Program-made: the position numbers and the translations under genes
Assembly: GCA_942493345.1 (NCBI GenBank)
Contig: OW818695.1
Span: 1,674,001 to 1,738,000 of the forward strand
DNA: 64,000 bases
From: GWE2-42-39 sp942493345
Lineage (GTDB): Bacteria; Bacteroidota; Bacteroidia; Bacteroidales; Prolixibacteraceae
Direction of reading: 5' to 3'
The notes under the pieces: model-generated
What the model was told of the DNA's origin: nothing
Seen by the model: the letters and a program-made list of their open reading frames with translations, nothing else
Database searches by the model: none
Shown here: positions 56,666 to 64,000 of the stretch, piece after piece
Numbering within the stretch: the first letter of the stretch is position 1
Layout of the letters: every line of letters starts with the position of its first letter

Positions 56666-56865
56666 AAAGCCCCTTCGTGGGTTTGGGTAAAAAAACTGCT
56701 CTTCAGTCCATTCTTCCCATCACTAAACTACTTAAAAGCATATCATTGAATATTTTTATGCTTTCGTTTGTTTTATAGTTTGTATTGCTATTATTTTGAA
56801 TGAAGCGACCGGTTTCTCTGATTATGGAATAAACCGTTCCAAAAAAGAAACAAGAAACGTCGAAC

Positions 56866-57177
56866 ATGCATTGTATTGCTAAACTCATAGTAAAAGTTCT
56901 GAGCTGGATTTTACTGGTTCCAGTGTATTTCTACCGCTATGCCATTTCACCAATGACGCCAGGTTCGTGCCGCCATGTGCCAACCTGCTCGCAATATGCC
57001 ATCGAAGCCGTAAAAATTCATGGCCCATTCAAAGGTTTTTGGCTGGCCACCAATCGCATACTGCACTGCCATCCGTGGGGAACACACGGTTACGACCCGG
57101 TTCCTCCGAAAGGACAAATTAAGGTGAAGAAGATGAAAAAGCCCGATTTCCAGACTCTTTCCAAAGAGAAAGAATGA
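56866..57177 (+). CDS. yidD: Membrane protein insertion efficiency factor YidD
   Basis: A small 103-residue protein. An N-terminal amphipathic/hydrophobic helix (IVKVLSWILLVPVYFYRYAI) leads into the signature SPMTPGSCRHVPTCSQYAIE, then HGPFKGFWLATNRILHCHPW and GYDPVP with three conserved Cys. YidD assists YidC-dependent insertion at the inner membrane. Usually it is linked to rnpA/yidC; here it stands alone between ABC-F and nadA. Confidence 0.95.
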   Translation: MHCIAKLIVKVLSWILLVPVYFYRYAISPMTPGSCRHVPTCSQYAIEAVKIHGPFKGFWLATNRILHCHPWGTHGYDPVPPKGQIKVKKMKKPDFQTLSKEKE

Positions 57178-57291
57178 TTGGGCATTATGCTTTTTGAAAG
57201 GATAGCCATTTCAATATTAGACATTTGTTAACAGGTCCTATGGTTTTCGGAAAACAAAAACCATGCACCTGTGTTTTTTAAAATGAATTCA

Positions 57292-57299
57292 TATTTTTG
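57292..57299 (+). promoter_or_regulatory. -7 box of nadA
   Basis: TATTTTTG matches TAnnTTTG and ends 37 nt before the ATG. It sits within a GAATTCATATTTTTGC context next to a second GAATTCA at 57306. Confidence 0.5.
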
Positions 57300-57336
57300 C
57301 AGCCTGAATTCATTTTGAGAAATTAAATCAGAAAAG

Positions 57337-58329
57337 ATGGAAGAGCTCAGCATCCGGCAAATGTTGGAAGAAAAAGGGTTTATTGATGAGCAGGTAAGTC
57401 CGGATATCAAACTGGTTGAAGAAATCAAACGGTTGAAGCGGGAAAAGAATGCCGTTATTTTAAGTCATTTTTACGTGGATGCCGATTTACAGGACATTGC
57501 CGACTACGTGGGCGACAGCCTCGGCTTGGCACAGGAAGCAGCGAAAACAACCGCCGACCTGATTGTTTTTGTCGGAGTTCATTTCATGGCCGAAACAGCA
57601 AAAATTATCAACCCGACCAAAAAAGTAATTTTGCCCGACCTGAAAGCCGGTTGCTCGTTGGCCGAGTCAGCGCCCCTTGAAAAATTTGCCGCATTCAAAG
57701 CCCAATATCCCGACCACAAAGTAGTTTCGTACGTGAATTGCACGGCCGGGTTAAAAACCATGACCGATATTGTTTGCACTTCGGCCAACGCCGAGAAAAT
57801 TGTGAACAGCTTTCCGAAAGACGAAAAACTGATTTTTGCCCCCGATAAGAACCTTGGTAATTACATCAACAGCATCACCGGGCGCAACATGGTGTTGTGG
57901 GATGGCGCCTGCATGGTACACGAAAAATATTCGGTAGAAAAAATTATCGATCTGATGGACGCGCATCCCGATGCCGAGTTCATCGCGCACCCCGAATGCG
58001 AAAAACCGGTATTGTTGCTGGCCAAACATATTGGTTCAACCACATCATTACTGAACCACGTGAAACAAAGCAGCTACAAAAAATTCATCGTGGCTACCGA
58101 AAGCGGCATCCTGCACCAGATGAAAAAAGCCTGCCCCGAAAAAATCTTCATTCCGGCGCCTGCCAACGATTCGACCTGTGCCTGCAACGATTGTTCGTAC
58201 ATGAAACTGAACAGCCTTCAGAAATTATACATCTGCATGAAACACGAGTTGCCCGAAGTAACGCTTTCCGAAGAAGTAATCGAAAAAGCAAAAACCCCGA
58301 TCCTGCGGATGCTGGAAATCTCGAAATAA
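57337..58329 (+). CDS. nadA: Quinolinate synthase
   Basis: NadA condenses iminoaspartate with dihydroxyacetone phosphate to quinolinate in NAD synthesis, using a [4Fe-4S] cluster. The three homologous domains are visible with the cluster cysteines in VNCTAGLKTMTDIVCTSAN, WDGACMVHEKY and CACNDCSYMKLN. AVILSHFYVDADLQDIADYV is the N-terminal substrate loop, and HPECEKPVL and ATESGILHQMKK also match. The length of 330 residues is normal. nadB and nadC are not in the window. Confidence 0.97.
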   Translation: MEELSIRQMLEEKGFIDEQVSPDIKLVEEIKRLKREKNAVILSHFYVDADLQDIADYVGDSLGLAQEAAKTTADLIVFVGVHFMAETAKIINPTKKVILPDLKAGCSLAESAPLEKFAAFKAQYPDHKVVSYVNCTAGLKTMTDIVCTSANAEKIVNSFPKDEKLIFAPDKNLGNYINSITGRNMVLWDGACMVHEKYSVEKIIDLMDAHPDAEFIAHPECEKPVLLLAKHIGSTTSLLNHVKQSSYKKFIVATESGILHQMKKACPEKIFIPAPANDSTCACNDCSYMKLNSLQKLYICMKHELPEVTLSEEVIEKAKTPILRMLEISK

Positions 58330-58391
58330 AAATTTTTCCTCTGCGAAACTCAGGGACAAATTTTTGCATCCACGGTGGTAAAATATTTAAC

Positions 58392-58430
58392 CACAGAGAA
58401 TTCACAGAGTAATTACACAGAGGACACAGA
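58392..58430. repeat. CACAGAG short direct repeats
   Basis: CACAGAG at 58392-58398, 58403-58409 and 58416-58422, plus CACAGA at 58425-58430. Similar CACAGAG strings are common intergenic filler in Bacteroidota genomes (from memory). No array structure. Confidence 0.5.
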
Positions 58431-58507
58431 TACTTCTCTCATCCAATAAGTAAAAATACCACTTCAAAATACGCTTTTCACGTCTTTCCCGATTTTGCCA
58501 GTTGTTC

Positions 58508-58515
58508 TACTTTTG
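58508..58515 (+). promoter_or_regulatory. -7 box of the hdr-like operon
   Basis: TACTTTTG matches TAnnTTTG exactly and ends 20 nt before the ATG at 58536. Confidence 0.55.
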
Positions 58516-58535
58516 ATATAAACCAAAGAGTGGGC

Positions 58536-59240
58536 ATGGAAAATTTATATGATCTTCTTGCTGAAGATGTTCGTCTGCAAGACGGGCTGAATGCATGTAT
58601 GAACTGTGGCATTTGCACCGCTGTTTGTCCTGCCTCACAATTTTACGATTACGACCCGCGCGTTATTTGCAACCAGGTACAAACCCGCGACAACGAAACC
58701 ATCCTCTCGTTGCTCAAAAGCGAAACCATTTGGTACTGCGGCCAGTGCATGTCGTGCAAAACCCGTTGCCCGCGCGGAAACACTCCTGCCTATATCATTC
58801 AGGCTTTGCGAAAACTGAGCCAAAATCTGGGCTACTTTACTGAATCGGAAAAAGGCCGCCAGCAGTTTGCCATCAAACAAACCATTGGCAAAAACATTCT
58901 GGAAATGGGTTACTGCGTCCACCCGGAACGAATTTCCCCGGCATTCCATCCGGAACAGGGTCCGGTTTGGAAGTGGGTTACCGAAAATGCCGATAAACTG
59001 TACGATTCGCTGGGCGCCAATTACAACAAACCCGGGGCCGGGACGTTGCGGAAAATTGACCGCGAATCACTTGACGAATTACAACAAATTTTTGACGAAA
59101 CAGGCGCCACGGAAATGTACGGCACGATCCATAAATATTCGGTTGAAAAAGCAAAAGAAATGAACCTCGACATTCACGATGATTGCGACAACGAATACTT
59201 CTACCATGTTTATTCGAAAAATTCTGAAACCAATCAATAA
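58536..59240 (+). CDS. Heterodisulfide-reductase subunit C-like iron-sulfur protein
   Basis: A 234-residue electron-transfer protein. Two [4Fe-4S] motifs lie at the N-terminus: CMNCGICTAVCPASQF (about 21-36) and WYCGQCMSCKTRCPRG. After these comes a helical region with conserved aromatic residues (GYCVHPERISPAFHPEQG, then WKWVTEN) that is longer than in methanogen HdrC. The ATG at 58536 is chosen over a GTG two codons earlier. It is first of five coupled genes; HdrB follows after 10 nt. By family role it passes electrons between HdrA and HdrB. The partner substrate is unknown, since Bacteroidota do not use CoM-CoB disulfide. Confidence 0.88.
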   Translation: MENLYDLLAEDVRLQDGLNACMNCGICTAVCPASQFYDYDPRVICNQVQTRDNETILSLLKSETIWYCGQCMSCKTRCPRGNTPAYIIQALRKLSQNLGYFTESEKGRQQFAIKQTIGKNILEMGYCVHPERISPAFHPEQGPVWKWVTENADKLYDSLGANYNKPGAGTLRKIDRESLDELQQIFDETGATEMYGTIHKYSVEKAKEMNLDIHDDCDNEYFYHVYSKNSETNQ

Positions 59241-59250
59241 ATAGCAAGCA

Positions 59251-60303
59251 ATGTCTGTTTCAAAGAACTGGAAGAATTACAATCAGCAAATCCCCGACGA
59301 CCGTTATTATTATGCACGGAGCTGCATTCGTCAGAACTTTTTCCCGGGATCGGAAAAAACGTTCCTGACCATTCTTCAGGATTTGCTGGGAAAAGATATT
59401 TACGACGACCCGAAACATACTTCCTGCACCGGCATTGCCTATCATTCCGATATCATCCCGTTTGAAACCATGATGACGGTGATTGCCCGCCAGTTTTCAC
59501 TGATGACCGAAGCCGGGTACAAAAACCTGGTGCCTTCGTGCGTAACTTCGTTTGGACTTTACAACGAAGTTCTGGAAACCTGGGAACACCACCCGGAAGT
59601 GGAAACCAAAATTCGTGAAATGCTTTGGAAATCGACGCGACGCGAGTTTGAAAAGCCGGAAGCCATCATGCACGCTTCCGATATTATTTATCATTTCCGG
59701 GATACCATAAGCGACCACGCACAAAACCCGTTAATAAATGTACAAACCGGCGAACCATTGAAAGTGGTCGATCACATTGGCTGTCACTATGCAAAAATAT
59801 TTCCGTCGAAAGGAATCGGCGGCGCCGAGTTTCCGGTTGTTTTATCAGGAATGGTCAGCAGTTGGGGCGGCCAGTCAGTCGATTATCCCGAACGTCGTCA
59901 CTGCTGCGGTTTCGGTTTCAGACAATACCTGGTGAAAGCCAACCGGGGTTACAGCATTGCCAACTCGTACCGTAAATTCGAGTCGATGGCGCCCTACAAA
60001 CCCGATTTTATTGTGGCCAACTGTCCGGGCTGCGCCATGTTCCTCGACCGCTGGCAATACACCATCGGTGAAATGAAAAACGAATGGTTCGGCGCCGACG
60101 GGCAGGGAATACCGGTACTCACCTACGAAGAAATGGCCGGGTTGGTACTCGGTTTCGACCCGTGGGCAATCGGTTTGCAAATGCACCAGATCGACTGCGA
60201 ACCCCTGCTGAAAAAAATGGGAATCAGCTACGACAGCGATAAAAAATTCAGCCTAAAAAGAAAAACGATACTACTTAACGTTCTGGAAGAAGAAATCCAA
60301 TGA
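59251..60303 (+). CDS. Heterodisulfide-reductase subunit B-like protein with one intact CCG domain
   Basis: HdrB carries two Cys-rich CCG motifs that bind non-cubane [4Fe-4S] clusters for disulfide chemistry. Here the second motif is complete: GCHYAKIF, HCCGFGF and NCPGC. The first is degenerate. Cys25, Cys59 and Cys97 remain, but the expected CC pair reads Ser58-Cys59 (TSCTG) and the CxxC reads Cys97-VT-Ser100 (SCVTS). Only one cluster may therefore be bound. The length is 350 residues, somewhat longer than methanogen HdrB. Its stop overlaps the start of the HdrA-like gene (ATGA at 60300-60303), so translation is coupled. Confidence 0.88.
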   Translation: MSVSKNWKNYNQQIPDDRYYYARSCIRQNFFPGSEKTFLTILQDLLGKDIYDDPKHTSCTGIAYHSDIIPFETMMTVIARQFSLMTEAGYKNLVPSCVTSFGLYNEVLETWEHHPEVETKIREMLWKSTRREFEKPEAIMHASDIIYHFRDTISDHAQNPLINVQTGEPLKVVDHIGCHYAKIFPSKGIGGAEFPVVLSGMVSSWGGQSVDYPERRHCCGFGFRQYLVKANRGYSIANSYRKFESMAPYKPDFIVANCPGCAMFLDRWQYTIGEMKNEWFGADGQGIPVLTYEEMAGLVLGFDPWAIGLQMHQIDCEPLLKKMGISYDSDKKFSLKRKTILLNVLEEEIQ

Positions 60304-61337
60304 CCAATAAACAAACGCAATTTCCGATCGCTGTTATCGGTTCCGGACCGGCCGGGCTGGCAGCAGCCAATACCCTTCTTGCGCTGGGCCACCAACCGGT
60401 GATCCTCGAAAAAGAAAAAATTACCGGTGGAAAATTGTCCCGCTGGCATCAGTTGTTTCCGGGGTTCATCAGCGCTGCGGAAATTCAGGAACAGTTGATC
60501 GGCCCGCTGAAAAAAGCTTCCGTAAAAATTAGTACTGAAACCGAAGTAAAAACAGTGAAACCGGATTCCGGTGGTTTGGAAATTGAAACCGCCTCGGGAG
60601 AAAAAATTATAGCAAAAGGCGCCGTGTGGGCCAGTGGCTACAACGAATTTGACGCTCACCGAAAAGAAGAATATGGCTACGGGCTTTACAAAAATGTGCT
60701 GACTTCGGCCGATGTGGAAGAAATGCTGGCGAAAGATGGCAAACTGCCTTTTGACAGCGCCGATGTAAAACGCATTGGTATCCTGCATTGCGTGGGTTCG
60801 CGCGACGAAAAAGTGGGAAACACCTACTGTTCGAAGGTTTGCTGCATTTGCGCAGTGAAACAGGCCATTGAAATGAAAAAAATGTATCCCAATGCCGAGG
60901 TGTTTAATTTTTACATGGACTTGCGCCTCTTCGGAAAAGGGTACGAAGAATTATACAGCGAAGCACAAATGGACTGGCGGGTGAACTTTATCCGCGGACG
61001 GGTTTCCGAACTGGCCGAAGACCAGCAGGGGAAAATCCGGATGAAAACAGAAGACACGCTAACCGGCGTTCCAATGAAAATGACGCTCGATTTTGTGATT
61101 TTGATGGTGGGTATGGAAGGCAAAAGTTTTTCTTTCCTTTCAGAAAATAAGAATACCGACGGGTCGGATTTTATTTCATATCCCGAAAATTTTACCGGCG
61201 AAAACCAAACTGCACTGCCCAATGTGATGGTTGCCGGCGCCTGCAAAGGCCCTTCAACAGTTGTCGATGCAATCAACGACGGCAAATCGGCCGCCCTGGC
61301 TTTGCATCAGTATTTAATCAGTCAGGCCGAAAAATGA
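60300..61337 (+). CDS. Heterodisulfide-reductase subunit A-like FAD protein (short form)
   Basis: An FAD-binding oxidoreductase with VIGSGPAGLAAANTLLALG at the N-terminus (dinucleotide loop) and a C-terminal FAD element GACKGPSTVVDAINDGKSAA. HdrA-type cluster cysteines are in LHCVGSRDEKVG and YCSKVCCICAVKQA. At 345 residues it lacks the N-terminal ferredoxin-like extension and C-terminal ferredoxins of methanogen HdrA (about 650 residues). It is close in size to the HdrA of sulfur-oxidiser sHdr complexes (as I recall them). Overlaps both neighbours by 4 nt. Likely the flavin hub of the complex; whether it bifurcates electrons is unknown. Confidence 0.9.
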   Translation: MTNKQTQFPIAVIGSGPAGLAAANTLLALGHQPVILEKEKITGGKLSRWHQLFPGFISAAEIQEQLIGPLKKASVKISTETEVKTVKPDSGGLEIETASGEKIIAKGAVWASGYNEFDAHRKEEYGYGLYKNVLTSADVEEMLAKDGKLPFDSADVKRIGILHCVGSRDEKVGNTYCSKVCCICAVKQAIEMKKMYPNAEVFNFYMDLRLFGKGYEELYSEAQMDWRVNFIRGRVSELAEDQQGKIRMKTEDTLTGVPMKMTLDFVILMVGMEGKSFSFLSENKNTDGSDFISYPENFTGENQTALPNVMVAGACKGPSTVVDAINDGKSAALALHQYLISQAEK

Positions 61338-61663
61338 CACATTCCTTTGGATATTCGATATCGCAAAGCCGGGAAACCAACTGGGACAAGTTGGACCACC
61401 GGTTTGCCGACAAACTGCTCGATCTGGAACCCAGCGTGCGGTTGTGCGTTGGCTGCGGAAGCTGCACCGGAACCTGTACTGCCGCTTCCCGTTCGGGCTT
61501 CAATATTCGGAAAGTGCACACCCGGTTTCGGCGGGGAGAAACAGGTGCATTCGTTGCCGAACTCGAAAAATGTATGTTCTGCGGAAAATGTTCGATGGTT
61601 TGCCCGCGCGGCGTGAACATCCGCAACGTAATGGACCTGATGAAAAAACTGATTGAGGCATGA
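61334..61663 (+). CDS. Second HdrC-like 4Fe-4S protein (short)
   Basis: A 109-residue dicluster ferredoxin-like protein with CVGCGSCTGTCTAASRSG (Pro after the fourth Cys replaced by Thr) and CMFCGKCSMVCPRGVN. It follows the HdrA-like gene and overlaps the membrane subunit gene (ATGA at both junctions). Its position suggests it links the flavoprotein to the membrane HdrED subunit. The long helical tail of the first HdrC is absent. Confidence 0.88.
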   Translation: MTHSFGYSISQSRETNWDKLDHRFADKLLDLEPSVRLCVGCGSCTGTCTAASRSGFNIRKVHTRFRRGETGAFVAELEKCMFCGKCSMVCPRGVNIRNVMDLMKKLIEA

Positions 61664-63495
61664 GCACAATTCCGACACACACATTCCCGCTTTTTGTTGT
61701 CCCGTTCCTGATCGGACTGTTATTTATTTCTGTCTGGTTGCTTTTCCTTTTCCTGAAATGGATTGGTGAACTCGACCGAAACGGACTGGTAAAATTCGGA
61801 CAAAATATTCTCACCATGAAAACCCTCCGGGCCATCGGCGAAGTTTTCATGGAAAGCCTGCTGCACCGCAAACTGTTTCGTAAAAACCCGTTGCTCGGAT
61901 ACATGCACATGTGTTTCGCGTTTGGCTGGTTCATGATTATCCTGATCGGCAAACTCGAAGTAATTGCCTACTCCGGAAAAATCACAGCACGCCCGTATGT
62001 AGCTATTTTCTTCAAACATTTTGTTTCTCCGGAAGAAAAATTCCCGCGTTCCGGTATGTATTCTTTCCTGATGGATTTCTTTCTGTTGATGATCCTCAGT
62101 GGTTTGTTCCTTGCCGTATTGAAACGGTTCCGCAGCAAAACGCTGGGCATGACCCACACCACCCGCCACAATCGCATCGACCGATGGACACTTGTTTTTT
62201 TGTGGCTCATTTTCCCGGCCCGTTTCCTTGCCGAAAGCATTGCTTCGGGTAGCGAAGGATACAGCTTTTTGACCGGTCAAACCGGTCGCTTGCTGGCTTC
62301 TTTTCTGCCGGTCGAACAAATGGAGATCCCTTTCTGGTGGATTTATTCCATCGCGTTGTTTGGCTTTTTTGTTTTGCTGCCTTTTTCGCGTTACATGCAC
62401 ATCCCCACCGAAGTGGCCTATATTTTCCTGAAAAACTGGGGATTGGACAAGCGAAGGGTCAATCGCGGGTTTACCAATTTCGAAATTTACTCGTGTTCGC
62501 GTTGCGGCGTGTGCATCGATGTTTGCCAACTGAAAACACAGGCCGGGATTGGCACAGTACAGGCCGTAAATTTCACCCGCGACATACGAAGCGGCAGTTT
62601 ACGCGAAGAAGACCTGAAAAATTGCCTGATGTGCGGCCGGTGCAACGAAGCCTGTCCCGTGGGCATCGACATCACCCTTCAAAAACGAATGTATCGCGGA
62701 CAATTTGCCCGTTTCGATAAAAATGAATTTACCTATCTGAATACACCAACGCCAGCCGAACAATCAACCGTTGTTTATTTCCCCGGTTGCATGTCGTCGT
62801 TAAGTCCGGGCATTGAGCAGTCGATGGTGAAAATTATGGAGCAGGCCGGAGAAGATTTCAAAGTGCTGGGCGACGAGCAAAGAGCCTGTTGCGGACGGCC
62901 CATGCTTTTGGCGGGCAATACCGAGGCAGCGCAAAAACTGATCGCTTTCAACCGTGATTTTATTCTTTCGTCCAATGCCAAAATGTTGGTGACCTCCTGC
63001 CCCATCTGCTATAAAATGTTCAGGGAAACCTATCAACTTCCAATACCTGTTTTGCATCACAGCGAATATTTGCTGCAACTGGCCAAAGCTGGAAAAATAG
63101 AGATGGAAAAGCAGCAACTTCGCATGGTTTATCACGATCCTTGCGATTTGGGGCGCGGCTCGAAAATATACGACCAGCCACGACACTTGCTGCAACAGGC
63201 CGGAACGCTTGTTCCTTCGGACTTTGAACGCGAAAACGCATTGTGTTGCGGGGGCAGTTTGGGCAATACCAAAATTGATCAGGCAAGTAAAGACAAAATC
63301 ACAAAACATTTGGTCGAGGAACTGAGCGCCCCCAACCCGGAATTACTGGCAACCGCCTGCCCGGTTTGCAAGCGCACCATTGCCCGCCATTCAGCAATAA
63401 AAGTAATGGACATTGCCGAAGTGGTTGCGGAAAACATCCAGAAGAAGACCATTCATCCGAAAGTAAAAGAAGAATTTGAATCTTTATTGAAATAA
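61660..63495 (+). CDS. Membrane HdrE-HdrD-like fusion (cytochrome-b-like domain plus Fe-S/CCG domains)
   Basis: The N-terminal about 260 residues hold five membrane helices. His residues lie in GYMHMCFAFGWF and RYMHIPTE and are candidates for b-haem or quinone binding, as in HdrE/NarI-type subunits. The soluble part has two [4Fe-4S] motifs (CSRCGVCIDVCQL, CLMCGRCNEACPVG) and two complete CCG motifs: FPGCMSS/RACCGRP/SCPICYK and HDPCDLG/ALCCGGS/ACPVCKR. This matches the menaquinol-linked HdrDE, Hme and Dsr-associated subunits. The length is 611 residues. As last gene of the operon it should connect the quinone pool to the cytosolic HdrCBA-like proteins. Confidence 0.88.
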   Translation: MSTIPTHTFPLFVVPFLIGLLFISVWLLFLFLKWIGELDRNGLVKFGQNILTMKTLRAIGEVFMESLLHRKLFRKNPLLGYMHMCFAFGWFMIILIGKLEVIAYSGKITARPYVAIFFKHFVSPEEKFPRSGMYSFLMDFFLLMILSGLFLAVLKRFRSKTLGMTHTTRHNRIDRWTLVFLWLIFPARFLAESIASGSEGYSFLTGQTGRLLASFLPVEQMEIPFWWIYSIALFGFFVLLPFSRYMHIPTEVAYIFLKNWGLDKRRVNRGFTNFEIYSCSRCGVCIDVCQLKTQAGIGTVQAVNFTRDIRSGSLREEDLKNCLMCGRCNEACPVGIDITLQKRMYRGQFARFDKNEFTYLNTPTPAEQSTVVYFPGCMSSLSPGIEQSMVKIMEQAGEDFKVLGDEQRACCGRPMLLAGNTEAAQKLIAFNRDFILSSNAKMLVTSCPICYKMFRETYQLPIPVLHHSEYLLQLAKAGKIEMEKQQLRMVYHDPCDLGRGSKIYDQPRHLLQQAGTLVPSDFERENALCCGGSLGNTKIDQASKDKITKHLVEELSAPNPELLATACPVCKRTIARHSAIKVMDIAEVVAENIQKKTIHPKVKEEFESLLK

Positions 63496-63519
63496 TACAC
63501 TCCGGGAAAAATGTTCCTG

Positions 63520-63527
63520 TAATTTTG
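63520..63527 (+). promoter_or_regulatory. -7 box before the peptidase gene
   Basis: TAATTTTG matches TAnnTTTG and lies 75 nt before the ATG at 63603. Confidence 0.45.
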
Positions 63528-63602
63528 CATTCCTGTATGATACAAATAATGGGATGGTAATTTTATTTTTAAAGAAACTTACAAACCTAATTATATCCTG
63601 TT

Positions 63603-64000
63603 ATGAAAAAATTAGTTTTCCTGTTATTAGCATTTGCTTTTATGATTTCATGTACAGATAAAAGAATTGAATATCCACTCACCAAAAAAGTGGATGCAAC
63701 CGACAACTATTTCGGCACAGTGGTGGAAGACCCTTATCGCTGGCTGGAAAACGATACTTCGGCAGAAACAGCCGAATGGGTGAAAGCACAGAACAAAGTA
63801 ACTTTTGCCTACCTCGAAAAGCTTCCGTATCGTGAAGAAATCCGCAAACGCCTGACCGAATTGATGGATTATCCGCGCTATTCAACCCCGTTTAAAGAAG
63901 CTGGGAAATATTATTTCTTTAAAAACAACGGGTTACAGAACCAAAGTGTTTTGTATGTAACCGATCAACTAAACGGAGAACCGGTGGAGGTACTTGATCC
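63603..64000 (+). CDS. Prolyl-oligopeptidase family (S9) lipoprotein, N-terminal part (3' end outside window)
   Basis: The lipoprotein signal ends FMISC (Cys about residue 17). It leads into the S9A propeller opening: YPLTKKVDATDNYFGTVVED, PYRWLENDTSAETAEWVKAQ, FAYLEKLPYREEIRKRLTEL, and YFFKNNGLQNQSVLYV. This is typical of Bacteroidota prolyl oligopeptidases, which cut after proline in small peptides. The catalytic domain is outside the window. Only 132 codons are visible. Confidence 0.9.
   Translation, partial: MKKLVFLLLAFAFMISCTDKRIEYPLTKKVDATDNYFGTVVEDPYRWLENDTSAETAEWVKAQNKVTFAYLEKLPYREEIRKRLTELMDYPRYSTPFKEAGKYYFFKNNGLQNQSVLYVTDQLNGEPVEVLD

Noticed and set aside
58392..58430. CACAGAG repeats as a CRISPR or iteron array
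   Set aside because: Only three to four 6-7-bp copies with uneven spacing; no long repeat, no spacers, no cas or rep gene nearby.
61720..62529. 269-codon minus-strand frame
   Set aside because: Antisense shadow of the HdrE-HdrD-like gene, whose own motifs are complete and coupled to the operon.

Overview
The window reads as a member of the Bacteroidota, most like the environmental or marine Marinilabiliales/Prolixibacteraceae type. The evidence is three SusC/SusD pairs, ECF sigma/FecR pairs with STN-bearing SusC receptors, start codons that almost never carry a Shine-Dalgarno sequence, and several exact copies of the Bacteroidota -7 promoter box TAnnTTTG in front of housekeeping genes. The lineage below phylum is inference. 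By eye the polysaccharide-utilisation genes are A+T-rich, while the genes from about 47.4 kb onward (ispG, ABC-F, nadA, the hdr-like genes) are richer in G+C.

Region 1 (1-20335, all + strand) is a large polysaccharide utilisation locus (PUL). It holds the end of a SusC, its SusD, a clan GH-D type glycosidase, a GH92 alpha-mannosidase-like enzyme, a beta-helix protein, a ROK kinase, a six-hairpin glycosidase-like protein, an alpha/beta-hydrolase-SGNH fusion, a second clan GH-D type lipoprotein, a GH2 enzyme, a GmhA-like isomerase and an MFS sugar transporter. It would bind, cut, import and phosphorylate a complex glycan that probably contains alpha-galactose and mannose.

Region 2 (20336-24296) is patchy. 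It has a transposase N-terminal fragment, a PEGA/TPR lipoprotein with a perfect Shine-Dalgarno sequence (an outsider in this genome), two terminator-like hairpins, tRNA-Asn, a PfkB kinase, an IS630 transposase remnant and a NikR-like regulator behind a perfect 11-bp palindrome. The NikR-like gene is followed at 24360-26198 by a TonB-dependent receptor, probably for a metal.

Region 3 (26430-47155) holds two consecutive sigma-controlled PULs. The first is ECF sigma / FecR / SusC / SusD / GH2 / endonuclease-exonuclease-phosphatase lipoprotein. The second is ECF sigma / FecR / SusC / SusD / GH110 alpha-1,3-galactosidase, followed by a third ECF sigma gene broken by a frameshift and lacking partners.

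Region 4 (47456-57177) is mostly core: ispG, a HAD phosphatase, a PhoR/PhoB-like two-component pair divergent from a PiT phosphate transporter with a PhoU-like tail, an ABC-F ATPase and yidD. Between PiT and ABC-F lies an exactly 400-bp non-coding element with perfect 18-bp terminal inverted repeats, a 10-bp flanking direct repeat and nested internal palindromes. It looks like a non-autonomous transposon (MITE).

Region 5 (57337-64000) has nadA and then a tightly coupled five-gene heterodisulfide-reductase-like operon (HdrC, HdrB, HdrA, a second short HdrC, and a membrane HdrE-HdrD fusion) that ought to exchange electrons between the quinone pool and an unknown cytoplasmic partner. The window ends inside a prolyl-oligopeptidase-type lipoprotein gene. 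The hdr-like module, the 400-bp element and the NikR-like unit with an altered metal site are the most interesting items.
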